Assembly (NCBI GenBank): GCA_024695725.1
Contig: JAILHQ010000030.1
Span: 1-36,299 of the forward strand
Reading direction: 5' to 3'
Length of the DNA stretch: 36,299 nucleotides
From: Cyanobacteria bacterium RUI128
GTDB taxonomy: Bacteria > Cyanobacteriota > Vampirovibrionia > Gastranaerophilales > Gastranaerophilaceae
Program-made: the position numbers and the translations under genes
In this document: in pieces, positions 17,249 to 26,206 of the stretch
How positions within the stretch are numbered: position 1 is the first letter of the stretch
Layout: each line of letters opens with the position of its first letter
Notes under the pieces: model-generated
What the model was told of the DNA's origin: nothing
The model's input: the letters and a program-made list of their open reading frames with translations, nothing else
The model's database searches: none

Positions 17249-18649
17249 TTACTTGAACTTGCGCATATTTTTCATCATTTGCTGCATCCCGAGTTTGCTG
17301 CCCATGACGTTACCTAAATTTCCCATTTTTGCGAATTTAGACAGGTTCTTTTTCATACCGTTCATTCCCTTCATCATTTCTCTCATTTGCTCAAACTGCT
17401 TAATATATATATTAATATCATGAAGCGGTATACCTGAACCCTGTGAGATTCTGCGTTTTCTGCTGGAATCAAGTAACTGCGGGTTATTTCGTTCTTCTTC
17501 TGTCATACTCTGTATGAAGACTTCAATTCTTTTAAACTGCTTTTCTCCTTCGTGTGTTATCTGTTCTCTCTGGTTTTTTGGAATATTAAAGCCTGGAATC
17601 ATACCCATAATTTGATCTAATGAGCCAAACATACTCATTTGTTTTTTCATTTTGAGAAAATCATTAAACGAAAATTCGGCTTTTTCCATTTTTCTCTGCA
17701 TTTCTAATGCGTCTTCTTCATCAATGACTTCCTTCGCTCGCTCAACAAAGGATACGATATCGCCCATTCCTAATATTCTTGTTGCTATTCTTTCTGGATA
17801 GAAGGTTTCAAGTGCATTTAGTTTTTCACCCGTACCTGTTAGTTTAATCGGTTTGCCTGTGCAATATGCGACACTAAGTGCAGCACCACCTCTTGAATCA
17901 CCATCAAGCTTTGTTAATACTATACCGGTAAGTCCAAGCTGTTCATCAAAGTTTTCTGCAACATTAACAGCCTCCTGACCGACCATAGAATCAATTACCA
18001 AAAGTTTTTCCTCAGGTTGGAACATCCTGTCTATTAGCATTAATTCTGCCATCATGTCAGTATCTATCTGAAGTCTTCCTGCCGTATCAAGTATTACAAC
18101 ATTAAAGTTATTCTCTTTTGCGTATTCAAGTGCGGAGCGAACAATTTGTGTGACATCAGTTGAACCGTCAATACTGAAACACTCTGTATTTATCTGACCA
18201 GCAAGTGTTTTTAACTGATTTATTGCGGCAGGTCTGTAAACGTCGCATGCTACCAATAATGGGTTTTTACCCTCATTTCTAAGTTTAACTGCAAGTTTTG
18301 CTGATGAAGTTGTTTTACCTGACCCCTGCAAACCTAGCATCATAATAGTTGAAGGTTTATTGTCAAGGTTAAGCGGTGCTTCATTTTTACCTAATATATT
18401 TACAAGTTCGTCATTAACAATCTTCACAAGCTGTTGTCCGGGGTTTACACCGCGAATTACATCTTCGCCCTCAGCCTTATCTTTAATATTTGAAATAAAT
18501 GATTTGACGACTCTCAGGTTTACATCTGCTTCAAGTAATGCACGTCTAATCTCTCTGAGTGCATCCTTCATATTTTCTTGTGTAAGCTCTTTTTGTCTTG
18601 CTGTATCCTGTATTATTTTTTGTAGTCTGTCTGCTAATGAATCAAACAT
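17249..18649 (-). CDS. ffh: Signal recognition particle protein Ffh
   Basis: The SRP GTPase that binds signal sequences and 4.5S RNA and delivers ribosomes to FtsY at the membrane. The 466-residue protein has the N domain (MFDSLADRLQKII onward, EADVNLRVVK), the G domain with GLQGSGKTTSSAKLA (about 106-120), DTAGRLQID and TKLDGDSRGG, and the methionine-rich M domain from about residue 320 on, with GSGIPLHDINIYIKQF and a Met-rich end. It has a GGAGG ribosome site. TTTACA-17-TATAAT upstream is a good promoter. It is divergent from murC. Confidence 0.97.
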   Translation of the reverse strand: MFDSLADRLQKIIQDTARQKELTQENMKDALREIRRALLEADVNLRVVKSFISNIKDKAEGEDVIRGVNPGQQLVKIVNDELVNILGKNEAPLNLDNKPSTIMMLGLQGSGKTTSSAKLAVKLRNEGKNPLLVACDVYRPAAINQLKTLAGQINTECFSIDGSTDVTQIVRSALEYAKENNFNVVILDTAGRLQIDTDMMAELMLIDRMFQPEEKLLVIDSMVGQEAVNVAENFDEQLGLTGIVLTKLDGDSRGGAALSVAYCTGKPIKLTGTGEKLNALETFYPERIATRILGMGDIVSFVERAKEVIDEEDALEMQRKMEKAEFSFNDFLKMKKQMSMFGSLDQIMGMIPGFNIPKNQREQITHEGEKQFKRIEVFIQSMTEEERNNPQLLDSSRKRRISQGSGIPLHDINIYIKQFEQMREMMKGMNGMKKNLSKFAKMGNLGNVMGSKLGMQQMMKNMRKFK

Positions 18650-18668
18650 GATTAACCTCCGCTTATTT

Positions 18669-18697
18669 ATTATAATCTGAATATATTTATGTGTAAA
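18669..18697 (-). promoter_or_regulatory. Promoter of ffh
   Basis: On the minus strand TTTACA (18692-18697), a 17-base spacer and TATAAT (18669-18674). RNA would start near 18662, giving a leader of about 13 bases that holds the GGAGG site. Confidence 0.65.
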
Positions 18698-18717
18698 TTA
18701 AACATAATTGTTATAAT

Positions 18718-18746
18718 TTAACAAATAGCGCATTTTGTAATATAAT
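18718..18746 (+). promoter_or_regulatory. Promoter of the murC-murB-ddl-ftsQ operon
   Basis: TTAACA (18718-18723), a 17-base spacer and TATAAT (18741-18746). Transcription would begin near 18753, only about 11 bases before the murC ATG at 18764. The AGGAG site would then be at the very 5' end. Confidence 0.6.
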
Positions 18747-18763
18747 TGTGTCAGGAGATAGAC

Positions 18764-20125
18764 ATGTCAGAAAAATATCATTTTATAGCTGTTGGCGGAG
18801 TGGGAATGAGTGGACTTGCGAAGTACCTTTTACAAAAAGGTTTTGAAGTTTCAGGCTCTGATATTAGCGACAGTAAGTATATTCAGCAATTAAGAGATTT
18901 GGGCGGCAAAATTTTTATAGGTCATGATGCCGATAATGTGCCTGATGGTGCAATTGTTGTTGTAAGTTCAGCAATACGTGAATCTAACCCTGAATTAAAG
19001 CGCGCAAGAGAAAAAGGTCTGACTGTATATCACAGATCAGATTTATTAGCAGAAATTTCAAGATCTGACAAATGTTTTATTGGATATTCAGGAACTCACG
19101 GTAAAACTACCACAAGCGGAATGGCGTCATATATTTTATCTATGGCGGGCGAAAATCCTTCTTATGTCGTCGGGGGAATTATACCTGATTTACACACAAA
19201 TGCTGATTATAACTCAAAAGGGAAACATTTTGTTGCCGAATTGGATGAAAGCGACGGTACAATTGTTAAGTATAGCCCAAATGTAATTGTTGTGAATAAT
19301 CTTGAAGCAGATCATTTGGATTTTTATAAAAACGGTCTTGAGTCTGTTCTTGATACCTTTAATGAGTTTTTGGATAAAAATTCAGGGGCTAAGGTGTTGA
19401 TTAATGTTGATAATTCCGGTGTCATACAATTAAAGAAGGCTTCATCTTATATCACATACGGTTTGAAAACAGCAGATTATACTGCTCAAAATATTGTGTA
19501 TAATCACGGTTTCACAACTTTTGATGTTTATCATAGAGGTGATATCCTTACAAGTGTTAAGATTATTCTTCCCGGTGAACACAATGTTTATAACGCACTT
19601 GCGGTTATTGCATCGATAAATGAAGCTGGCTGCGCTGATATTAAAGAGTGTGCAAAATATTTATCAAAATTTAGCGGAATGGGAAGACGTTTCCAAAAGG
19701 TTGGTGAAATAGGAAGTATTGATATCTATGATGATTATGCTCACCATCCTACTGAAATCAAATCAACCTTATCTGCAATGAAGTCTTTTACCGATAAAAA
19801 AATCATAGCAGTATTTCAGCCGCACAGATACACAAGATTGAAAAGTTTGTGGAACGATTTTATAGGTGCTTTGACTTCGGCCGACAGAATAATTGTAACT
19901 GATGTGTACGCCGCATCAGAAGACAGTATAGATGGTATTAACTCAGGCCGATTCGCATCTGAATCAGGTGCAGAGTATATCCCTGGCTCAATGGAAGATG
20001 TCGCGAGAAGTCTTCTTCCTACATTATCGGATAATTCGGTTGTTATAGGGCTAGGTGCAGGTACAATAACAAACCTGGGAAATGAATTGATAAAAATAAG
20101 TAAGAATCTTACAAAAGTAAATTAG
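18764..20125 (+). CDS. murC: UDP-N-acetylmuramate-L-alanine ligase
   Basis: ATP-dependent ligase adding the first amino acid of the peptidoglycan stem in the cytosol. The N-terminal Rossmann block is FIAVGGVGMSGLAKYLL and the Mur-ligase P-loop is GYSGTHGKTTTSGMAS. AELDESDGT, NNLEADHLDFY and DDYAHHPTEIKSTL follow, the last with the His-rich motif of MurC. The frame is open from a TTG at 18746, but the ATG at 18764 is preferred: AGGAG lies six bases before it and the homologous region starts there, giving 453 residues. It heads a compact operon; murB follows after 13 bases. Confidence 0.95.
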   Translation: MSEKYHFIAVGGVGMSGLAKYLLQKGFEVSGSDISDSKYIQQLRDLGGKIFIGHDADNVPDGAIVVVSSAIRESNPELKRAREKGLTVYHRSDLLAEISRSDKCFIGYSGTHGKTTTSGMASYILSMAGENPSYVVGGIIPDLHTNADYNSKGKHFVAELDESDGTIVKYSPNVIVVNNLEADHLDFYKNGLESVLDTFNEFLDKNSGAKVLINVDNSGVIQLKKASSYITYGLKTADYTAQNIVYNHGFTTFDVYHRGDILTSVKIILPGEHNVYNALAVIASINEAGCADIKECAKYLSKFSGMGRRFQKVGEIGSIDIYDDYAHHPTEIKSTLSAMKSFTDKKIIAVFQPHRYTRLKSLWNDFIGALTSADRIIVTDVYAASEDSIDGINSGRFASESGAEYIPGSMEDVARSLLPTLSDNSVVIGLGAGTITNLGNELIKISKNLTKVN

Positions 20126-20138
20126 TAAAGGAAAATAC

Positions 20139-21062
20139 GTGGAACTGACAGCAATAGAGTATAAAGAAAATTTCGATATTAAGGGAATGACAAGTTTTAA
20201 GGTTGGCGGCCCTGTAAAGAAGATATATTTCCCGCACAATCAGCAAGAATTTACATTGCTGTTAAAGTCTGTAAAGAACCCGATAATTCTCGGAGGATGT
20301 TCAAATATTATCTTTTCATCTCTTGGGTTTGATGGGACTGTTATTTCAACCCTTAAAATGGACTCGGTTGAAGTGAGAGGGACTCACATAATTGCAGAGT
20401 GTGGTGTGAAAGGCCCACACGCTTCTCAAATAGCATATAATAATGCTTTAAGCGGTTTTGAATTTATGATTGGCTTCCCCGGAACAATTGGTGGCAATGT
20501 TTATATGAACGCAGGTGCGCACGGGCAGAACATGGCTGATTCATTTGTTAAAGCTTGTTTATATGATTTGAAATCAAAAGAAGTTGTTTTCGTTGATAAG
20601 AATGAAATGGATTTTGGTTACAGACATTCACTTCTTCAGAACGGACGGTTTATCCTTTTAAGTGCTGAATTTGAACTTAAAAAGATAAACAAAGATGATG
20701 TTAAATTACTGATGGACAGAAATCTTGAGTTCAGAAAGAATATTCAGCCTTCACTGGCGACTCCTAATGCCGGTAGTGTTTTTAAAAATCCTGAAAATGA
20801 TTCGGCAGGCAGACTGCTTGATAAAGCTGGCGTTAAAGACTTATGTGCTGATAATGTTAAGGTGTGGGAAAAGCATGCGAATTTTATAGTTAATACGGGT
20901 AATGCTACATCAGAAAATATATTGGAACTTATTTACAAGATGTATACAACAGTAAAAGATACTTATACAATTGAACTTGAACCTGAAATAAGGTTTATAG
21001 GCAAGAAGAGCAGACGCGAGGAAGAAATATGCAAACAAATATACAAAAAGACGCAAAAATAG
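20139..21062 (+). CDS. murB: UDP-N-acetylenolpyruvoylglucosamine reductase
   Basis: FAD- and NADPH-dependent enzyme that makes UDP-MurNAc. The FAD-binding half has MTSFKVGGPVK, LGGCSNIIFS and GFEFMIGFPGTIGGNVYMNAGAHG. The substrate and catalytic half has GYRHSLLQNG, ATPNAGSVFKNP (proton-donor Ser) and LEPEIRFIG (Glu). The start is GTG at 20139 with AAAGGA before it. The protein is 307 residues and has a Lys- and Glu-rich tail beyond the last conserved block, encoded in the 34 bases that overlap the ddl start. In the pathway its product is the substrate of MurC, the preceding gene. Confidence 0.95.
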   Translation: MELTAIEYKENFDIKGMTSFKVGGPVKKIYFPHNQQEFTLLLKSVKNPIILGGCSNIIFSSLGFDGTVISTLKMDSVEVRGTHIIAECGVKGPHASQIAYNNALSGFEFMIGFPGTIGGNVYMNAGAHGQNMADSFVKACLYDLKSKEVVFVDKNEMDFGYRHSLLQNGRFILLSAEFELKKINKDDVKLLMDRNLEFRKNIQPSLATPNAGSVFKNPENDSAGRLLDKAGVKDLCADNVKVWEKHANFIVNTGNATSENILELIYKMYTTVKDTYTIELEPEIRFIGKKSRREEEICKQIYKKTQK

Positions 21063-21961
21063 CCGTACTGTGCGGCGGATTATCATCTGAAAGAGATGTT
21101 TCACTACGTTCAGGCAAAAATTGTTATGAAGCACTTATAAGGTTGGGCTATAAGAATGCAAAACTGATTGATGTTACAGAGAATATTGCTTCCGATTTAA
21201 AAGGTTTTGATTTTGCATACAATGCATTACACGGAAAGTATGGTGAAGACGGGTGTATTCAGGGTATTCTTGAAATAATGAAGATACCTTATACAGGCTG
21301 TGGAGTTATGTCCAGTGCTATTGCCATGAATAAAGAGTTTACAAAGAGAGTTCTCCGTGATGCGGGCCTGCCTCTGATTAAGTCTGTTTGTGTTTCAAAA
21401 GGCGATAATCTTTTTGCTAAGACAAAAGACCTTACTTATCCTCTTATGATAAAACCTGTTTGTGAAGGCTCAAGCTTCGGTATGAGTAAGGTAAATAATC
21501 AGGATGAGCTTGTGAAAGCGGTATTTGAGGCTTCAAAGTTTAAACAGGATATTTTAATTGAAGAATATAAGGTAGGTTCTGATGCAACAGTAGGTGTATT
21601 AGAGCGTGACGGTGAACCGTTTGCCACTGATGTTCTTGAAATGAGACCGCACAATGAGTGGTATGACTATGAGGCTAAATATACGAAAGGTTTGACAGAC
21701 TTTATTGTGCCGGGCGAATTTTCTGAAGAAATGACCAAAATGTTAAAAAAATATGCAATAGGCGCATTTAAGGCCTGCGGCTGTTCAGGTGTCAGCAGAG
21801 TTGACTTTGTTGTTACTAAAGATTTACCTTACATTCTCGAGGTCAATACATCTCCGGGGATGACTGATACAAGCGATTTGCCTGCTCAGTCAGCGTCAAT
21901 GGGGATATCTTATGATGAATTGGTAGAACTCATATTAAAAAGTGCAGGGTTAAATAAGTAA
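21029..21961 (+). CDS. ddl: D-alanine-D-alanine ligase
   Basis: ATP-grasp ligase supplying the D-Ala-D-Ala end of the peptidoglycan stem, 310 residues. Diagnostic blocks: VLCGGLSSERDVSLRSG at the start, ALHGKYGEDGCIQGILE, IPYTGCGVMSSAIAMNK, MIKPVCEGSSFGMSKV, and near the end SRVDFVV and LEVNTSPGMTDTSDLPAQS. The ATG overlaps the murB end by 34 bases and has GAGGAAG before it. The TAA stop shares one base with the ftsQ ATG. Translation of murB, ddl and ftsQ is therefore probably coupled. Confidence 0.97.
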   Translation: MQTNIQKDAKIAVLCGGLSSERDVSLRSGKNCYEALIRLGYKNAKLIDVTENIASDLKGFDFAYNALHGKYGEDGCIQGILEIMKIPYTGCGVMSSAIAMNKEFTKRVLRDAGLPLIKSVCVSKGDNLFAKTKDLTYPLMIKPVCEGSSFGMSKVNNQDELVKAVFEASKFKQDILIEEYKVGSDATVGVLERDGEPFATDVLEMRPHNEWYDYEAKYTKGLTDFIVPGEFSEEMTKMLKKYAIGAFKACGCSGVSRVDFVVTKDLPYILEVNTSPGMTDTSDLPAQSASMGISYDELVELILKSAGLNK

Positions 21962-22914
21962 TGTCGCATGATGATGATTTAAACGATATAAATAATAATA
22001 TTGATTCTGAGGAAATCCCTGCAGAAGTTGACGGCGATGAACGAAAAATTAGTCGTTATCAGCGGGAACACAGATTTAAAGAACGTCAGCTTGAGAGGCA
22101 AGTCAAAAAGTCTAACAGAAGAGTCAAACGCCTTCTCGGGCTATCTAAGTTAGCTTTATTAATTTTTCTTGCGTTTCTTTGCTATAAGATTGTGGGGCTT
22201 AAATACTGGTATCTTAATCCACATGCTTTTGACAGTCTAAATAATACATCTATTAAGATAGAAAACAATTATATTGCTTCTTCTGACAGGATTTTAAAGG
22301 CTGTTCAGGAAAATCCCGTTTATGACGGTCCGATTTTTCTTATGAATACGGATAATATTAAAGAAAGTATTCTAAAGATACCGCCTATTCAGAACGTTTA
22401 TATTAAACGTTTTTGGCTCCCTGCAAGGATTGAAATACTCGTTCAGGAAAGGGAACCTGCTATTACTATTGCACCAAACGAGAACGTTCCGCCTATTGCC
22501 TTCTACACAAAAGACGGTAAACTTATTGGCAGAGCATATATGCCGTTAAATCCGTCCTTTAAGACGGTAAAGGTACTTACATACGGTAATTATGTCGGAT
22601 CTGCAAATATGGATACAAACAAAATCAAGTTTATTACTAATATTGCAAGAGATATTGAGCAGGCATCTAATGAACCTGTTCAGTATATTGATATAAGAAA
22701 CCCTGACGATATTTATGTGCAAATACCAACAGTAAAGATAAAATTAGGTTCTGTAACACCTCAAACCTATCCTGATACCCTTAAAAAAATTAACGGATTG
22801 TCTTCTATCCTGCCAAAAATTAAGGTTTTGAATAAAAAGGTTAAATACCTTGATTTGAGATGGCAAAACAACTTGTTCTTTATTAAACTTGATGGGAATG
22901 ATAAGCCTGATTAG
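21961..22914 (+). CDS. ftsQ: FtsQ/DivIB-type cell division protein
   Basis: Bitopic divisome protein that links early and late division proteins. The 317 residues comprise an acidic then basic cytoplasmic tail (1-58), one membrane helix (about 60-80, LSKLALLIFLAFLCYKIVGL), a POTRA domain (about 97-168, with IPPIQNVYIKRFWLPARIEI and VQEREPA) and a C-terminal FtsQ-type beta domain, with YIDIRNPDDIYVQIP and the ending VKYLDLRW. The position after murC-murB-ddl is the classic one in the division and cell-wall cluster. FtsA and FtsZ are not next to it; a Xer gene with its own promoter follows after 54 bases. Confidence 0.85.
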   Translation: MSHDDDLNDINNNIDSEEIPAEVDGDERKISRYQREHRFKERQLERQVKKSNRRVKRLLGLSKLALLIFLAFLCYKIVGLKYWYLNPHAFDSLNNTSIKIENNYIASSDRILKAVQENPVYDGPIFLMNTDNIKESILKIPPIQNVYIKRFWLPARIEILVQEREPAITIAPNENVPPIAFYTKDGKLIGRAYMPLNPSFKTVKVLTYGNYVGSANMDTNKIKFITNIARDIEQASNEPVQYIDIRNPDDIYVQIPTVKIKLGSVTPQTYPDTLKKINGLSSILPKIKVLNKKVKYLDLRWQNNLFFIKLDGNDKPD

Positions 22915-22932
22915 GAAAAACAGATTTTTTAT

Positions 22933-22961
22933 TTGCTAATATATTATTAATAATCTAATAT
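22933..22961 (+). promoter_or_regulatory. Promoter predicting a leaderless xer mRNA
   Basis: TTGCTA (22933-22938), a 17-base spacer and TAATAT (22956-22961). The expected start, seven or eight bases on, falls on the A of the ATG at 22969. No Shine-Dalgarno is present. Confidence 0.5.
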
Positions 22962-22968
22962 ATATTAT

Positions 22969-23823
22969 ATGTACTCATTATTATCGGAATTTATAGAATA
23001 TACTGAAGTAGAAAAAGGTTTGTCGCAGAACACTATATTAGCATACAGACGCGATATATCTTCTTTTATTGATTTCTGTGAGGTCGACAATATCAATCAC
23101 ATTACAAGGCTCCATATAAGTTCATATATTATGGATCTTCGTGAACACAATATCGCCGCAACAAGTATATCCAGAAAGATATCAGCGCTGAAATCCTTTA
23201 TGAAGTGGGCAACTGCAAATGAATATTTATCTGATAACCCTGTATCATCAATCGAACCTGCTAAACTGCCTAAGCATTTGCCGAAGGTGTTGACTCTTAA
23301 TGAAATAAAAACGTTATTTGACTCACCTCTAAGCCTTCTTGAACGTGTTATAGTTGAACTTTTATACAGTTGCGGATTACGTGTATCTGAATTATGTAGT
23401 CTTAACTTATCTAATATTAATATGAATGCCCAAAATATTATATGTTATGGTAAGGGCTCTAAAGAACGTATAGTTCCATTTGGGGAGTGTGCGAAGCAAA
23501 TATTGTCGGAATATTTAAAAGAGCGTGAACTTATACATGCAAAATATTCCATTGAAGCTGATACTTTTCTTATTAATTATAATGGTAAGCCTATGTCAAG
23601 ACAGGATATATATAGAATCGTTCATAAACTGGGACTTATTATAAATAAAGAGATATCTCCACATACGCTTCGTCATACCTTTGCCACTCATTTACTTGAA
23701 AATGGTGCCGATTTAAGGGTTGTACAAGAATTGCTAGGCCATAGTGATGTTGCTACAACGCAATTATACACACATATAAGCAAAAAACGTTTAAAAGACA
23801 TATATTTTTCTGTAAATTCTTAA
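22969..23823 (+). CDS. xerD: Xer-type tyrosine site-specific recombinase
   Basis: A 284-residue tyrosine recombinase, the size of XerC and XerD, which resolve chromosome dimers at dif during division. The N-terminal SAM-like DNA-binding domain is residues 1-95. The catalytic residues are R138 (CGLRVSEL), the lysine in the GKGSKER hairpin (about 162-167), H232 and R235 (HTLRHTFATHLLENG), H258 (LGHSDVATTQ) and nucleophile Y267 (LYTH). All are intact. It is the last gene after the division cluster but probably has its own promoter, which gives a leaderless message. XerC and XerD cannot be separated by eye, so the symbol is tentative. No convincing dif site is in the window. Confidence 0.85.
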   Translation: MYSLLSEFIEYTEVEKGLSQNTILAYRRDISSFIDFCEVDNINHITRLHISSYIMDLREHNIAATSISRKISALKSFMKWATANEYLSDNPVSSIEPAKLPKHLPKVLTLNEIKTLFDSPLSLLERVIVELLYSCGLRVSELCSLNLSNINMNAQNIICYGKGSKERIVPFGECAKQILSEYLKERELIHAKYSIEADTFLINYNGKPMSRQDIYRIVHKLGLIINKEISPHTLRHTFATHLLENGADLRVVQELLGHSDVATTQLYTHISKKRLKDIYFSVNS

Positions 23824-23840
23824 AATTATTTGCCTTTTTC

Positions 23841-23862
23841 TTTCAAATTTTTGAAATTTTGC
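23841..23862 (+). terminator. Weak AT-rich terminator after xer
   Basis: TTTCAA (23841-23846) and TTGAAA (23851-23856) pair over ATTT and are followed by TTTT. The stem is short and AT-rich, so this is only a possible terminator. Confidence 0.3.
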
Positions 23863-24038
23863 TGTTTAATATCTATTTTTTGCTATTTTAAGTTGTTTCT
23901 GAAACCCTGTTATAGCTTGAAGTTTACAAATATGTTAAGAAATGTAACACTATATGCAACAAAAAAGGCAATTTTTAAAAACAAAAATACTTTATTATAG
24001 TACGAGGATACACAACAAGAGAAACGGAGATATTAAAA

Positions 24039-24629
24039 ATGGGATTTTTGCTTATGTCATATGAATATCAAAGAGCAACCCGTGAAACATCTCGTCATGA
24101 AGCTGAGCAGATCAGACTTGACAATCAGGTCGAACGCTTAACAAAGAGAATCGGTAAAATGGAATCAATTTTCTCTAAGGCTAAGAATCAAGTTAATTCC
24201 AATTACCAAATGCTTTCTCAAGCTGCTTCAGCTAACCTCACAACTGCTATTGCAGGCGGTACATTAGCTGGTTTAGCTAGACTTGTTAATTCAATGGTTA
24301 TCGGTAGCGATCGAATGAGTAACTATGTTACTGTTCCTACTATTCCACCTGATGGTGTTGATGAAGCTGCATACGTATCACAATTAGGCAGCTCAATCAG
24401 ATCATACCTGGATATGATGATTACCAGAGCAAAAGAAGCTGAAACTGAAGCTATTGAAGACCAGGAAGAAATGACTCTTGATCCAATCAATGAAAAGAGT
24501 GCAGACATGGAAGCTCAAGCAAACATCGAAAGACAGTTATTCGAATTGTGGAAAGCACGCAGAGACAAAGCAGAAAAACAAACTGGCGAAGATATCAAGA
24601 GCCAGATGGGCGGATACGGATTATCATAA
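24039..24629 (+). CDS. Helical protein with central hydrophobic segment, unknown function
   Basis: A 196-residue protein: a long Arg- and Glu-rich predicted coiled coil (about residues 10-60), a hydrophobic Ala- and Gly-rich stretch (about 64-92, with TTAIAGGTLAGLARL), a short Pro-rich linker, then two acidic helices to the end (SQMGGYGLS). The start resembles the protein at 3235-3729. There is no classic signal peptide. It has its own promoter region (ATACTTT then TATTATAG, about 46 bases before the ATG), a good ribosome site (CGGAGA) and its own strong terminator. Many codons end in C, unlike most neighbours, which suggests high expression. The layout of coiled coil, hydrophobic patch and helices would suit a membrane-inserting or surface component, but no family was recognised. 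Confidence 0.7.
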   Translation: MGFLLMSYEYQRATRETSRHEAEQIRLDNQVERLTKRIGKMESIFSKAKNQVNSNYQMLSQAASANLTTAIAGGTLAGLARLVNSMVIGSDRMSNYVTVPTIPPDGVDEAAYVSQLGSSIRSYLDMMITRAKEAETEAIEDQEEMTLDPINEKSADMEAQANIERQLFELWKARRDKAEKQTGEDIKSQMGGYGLS

Positions 24630-24650
24630 TAATAATCTATATAAAAAAAG

Positions 24651-24680
24651 TCGACCTCCAACCGGGGGTCGATTTTTTTT
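24651..24680. terminator. Bidirectional terminator between convergent genes
   Basis: TCGACCTCC (24651-24659) pairs with GGGGGTCGA (24664-24672, one G-U pair) over the loop AACC. T8 follows on the plus strand and A7 precedes it, giving a T run on the minus strand too. It serves the helical protein gene and the M16 peptidase gene that ends at 24697. Confidence 0.9.
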
Positions 24681-24696
24681 GCATTTATTTTATAGC

Positions 24697-26022
24697 TTAT
24701 GATTCTGGTAAAAGAACTGAGATAACAGCGTTATTAATGTTAAGATAATTATTTGCAGCTGTTTTTAAATCTTCTACCGTAATTTTATCGACTATATCAA
24801 GATAATCAGTAACCAGAGATAAATCATTACATACTGTCATGTAATAACCTATGTTTTCACCGATTTCAGAAACTGTTTCTGCATTTGATGCGAATCTTGA
24901 TTTGATTTTCTTTTTCGCTTTTATAAGCTCATCGTGGGAAATGTCCTCCTGAATAAGCTTAATTTGCTCTTTAATAAGAGATATTGCCTCATCATTCTTA
25001 TCTGGTGTAAAATTACCCTGAATAAAGAAGTTACTGCCATCTCTGAAGATATAGTGATCAGAATCTATCATGTTAAAAATTTGTTCTGACTGCTTTTCTA
25101 TCAAATTTTTATACAGTCTTGAACTTGCGCCTTCGCCTAATATAATTGAAAGCATATCAAGCAATATACTGTTTTTGATATCCTTTGCCGGAACACCGAG
25201 AAAACCGAACATTAAGAAGGCTGAATTTATGCACGCAGTGTTCTCAACATATTTTGTTTCATTTGTTGGCTTATCAATACTAAACTCAGGTGCTGCATCA
25301 TTTGCTCTGCCTTCAAAGTTGAACAGGCACTCTACTTTACTAAGTATTTCATCGTGGTTAAAGTCACCGACAACGATAGTTGTCATGTTATGCGGAGAAT
25401 AGAACGTTTTATAATAGTTCATTATTTCTTCCTGAGTAACCTGTGAAATGATTTGAGGAGTACCTATAACATCTCTTTTATAAGGATGGGATGTGTACAT
25501 TGCTCTGTTGCAAGCGTTATAAACCTTAGTCCAAGGCTGATCCTCTCTCATTCTTATTTCTTCAATAACAACGTGTCTTTCTCGTTTAGTTCCGATATTT
25601 TTATCGTTAATATCAAAAGGATCCCCAATCTCATGGTGCGGTAATACTGGATCAATCATCATATCAGCGTGCAGTTCAAGTGCAAGGTTAAAGTTTTCAT
25701 TATTTAACCCCTTTGGCAGAGTTACATAATAGAAAGTGTAGTCTTTCCAGGTTGCAGCATTAACTATACCACCTCTCGATTCCAGCATTACATCAAATTC
25801 GCCAGCAGGGTGCTTATGTGTACCCTTAAACATTAGGTGTTCAAGAAAGTGAGAAATTCCGTTATTTTTCTCATTTTCATTTATGGAGCCTGTGCGAACC
25901 CATGTGCTTATATTAACAAGTCCGCCTTCTTTATGTGCTAGTACTATTTTGTGACCGTTATCTCTCTCATATACTTCAACGTCTTTTGATAAAAACGGAT
26001 ATTTTACTGTTGTCTTCTTCAT
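24697..26022 (-). CDS. M16 zinc peptidase, mitochondrial-processing-peptidase-like
   Basis: A 441-residue single-unit M16B-type peptidase. The inverted zinc motif is H58-F-L-E61-H62 in GISHFLEHLMFKGT. E148 and E155, seven residues apart, are the downstream ligands in KRERHVVIEEIRMRED. LYKNLIEKQ (about residue 310) is the later conserved block. Between the motif and the glutamates there is an insertion of about 15 residues (LPHHEIGDPFDINDK) that I do not associate with the standard family. There is no signal peptide. A promoter lies at 26044-26073 and ATAGGAGA precedes the ATG. It is a second, shorter relative of the 948-residue peptidase in this window; substrates are unknown. Confidence 0.88.
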   Translation of the reverse strand: MKKTTVKYPFLSKDVEVYERDNGHKIVLAHKEGGLVNISTWVRTGSINENEKNNGISHFLEHLMFKGTHKHPAGEFDVMLESRGGIVNAATWKDYTFYYVTLPKGLNNENFNLALELHADMMIDPVLPHHEIGDPFDINDKNIGTKRERHVVIEEIRMREDQPWTKVYNACNRAMYTSHPYKRDVIGTPQIISQVTQEEIMNYYKTFYSPHNMTTIVVGDFNHDEILSKVECLFNFEGRANDAAPEFSIDKPTNETKYVENTACINSAFLMFGFLGVPAKDIKNSILLDMLSIILGEGASSRLYKNLIEKQSEQIFNMIDSDHYIFRDGSNFFIQGNFTPDKNDEAISLIKEQIKLIQEDISHDELIKAKKKIKSRFASNAETVSEIGENIGYYMTVCNDLSLVTDYLDIVDKITVEDLKTAANNYLNINNAVISVLLPES

Positions 26023-26043
26023 CTAAAAATCTCCTATGGGTCT

Positions 26044-26073
26044 ATTATATAATGGATATGGCTTAAATGTAAA
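26044..26073 (-). promoter_or_regulatory. Promoter of the M16 peptidase gene
   Basis: On the minus strand TTTACA (26068-26073), an 18-base spacer, TATAAT (26044-26049). Transcription would start just before the ribosome site of the gene whose ATG is at 26022. Confidence 0.5.
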
Positions 26074-26089
26074 TATAGGGCTATAATGA

Positions 26090-26206
26090 TTATTTAACGA
26101 ATATATTAACCTTGTAAATACAGAAATCGTATGGCTTAAAAGGCTTGATAAAACGACCCTCAACCTCGTGAAATTTTCAGAGTATATGCGTGAAATAGAT
26201 AAATAA
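26090..26206 (+). pseudogene. Possible gene remnant: 38 open codons without a start
   Basis: Between two in-frame stops (TAA TGA at 26084-26089) and TAA at 26204 is a frame encoding a plausible helical sequence (NEYINLVNTEIVWLKRLDK, then TTLNLVKFSEYMREIDK). It has no ATG or TTG, and the only GTG is late. A terminator follows five bases after the stop. It looks like the 3' end of a lost gene or a small ORF with an unusual start. Chance is possible in AT-rich DNA. Confidence 0.25.

Noticed and set aside
18711..18750. Sequence with TTTAACA and GCGCAT resembling parts of a dif site
   Set aside because: The two parts are too close together for the 28-base dif layout, and the stretch is better explained as the murC promoter.
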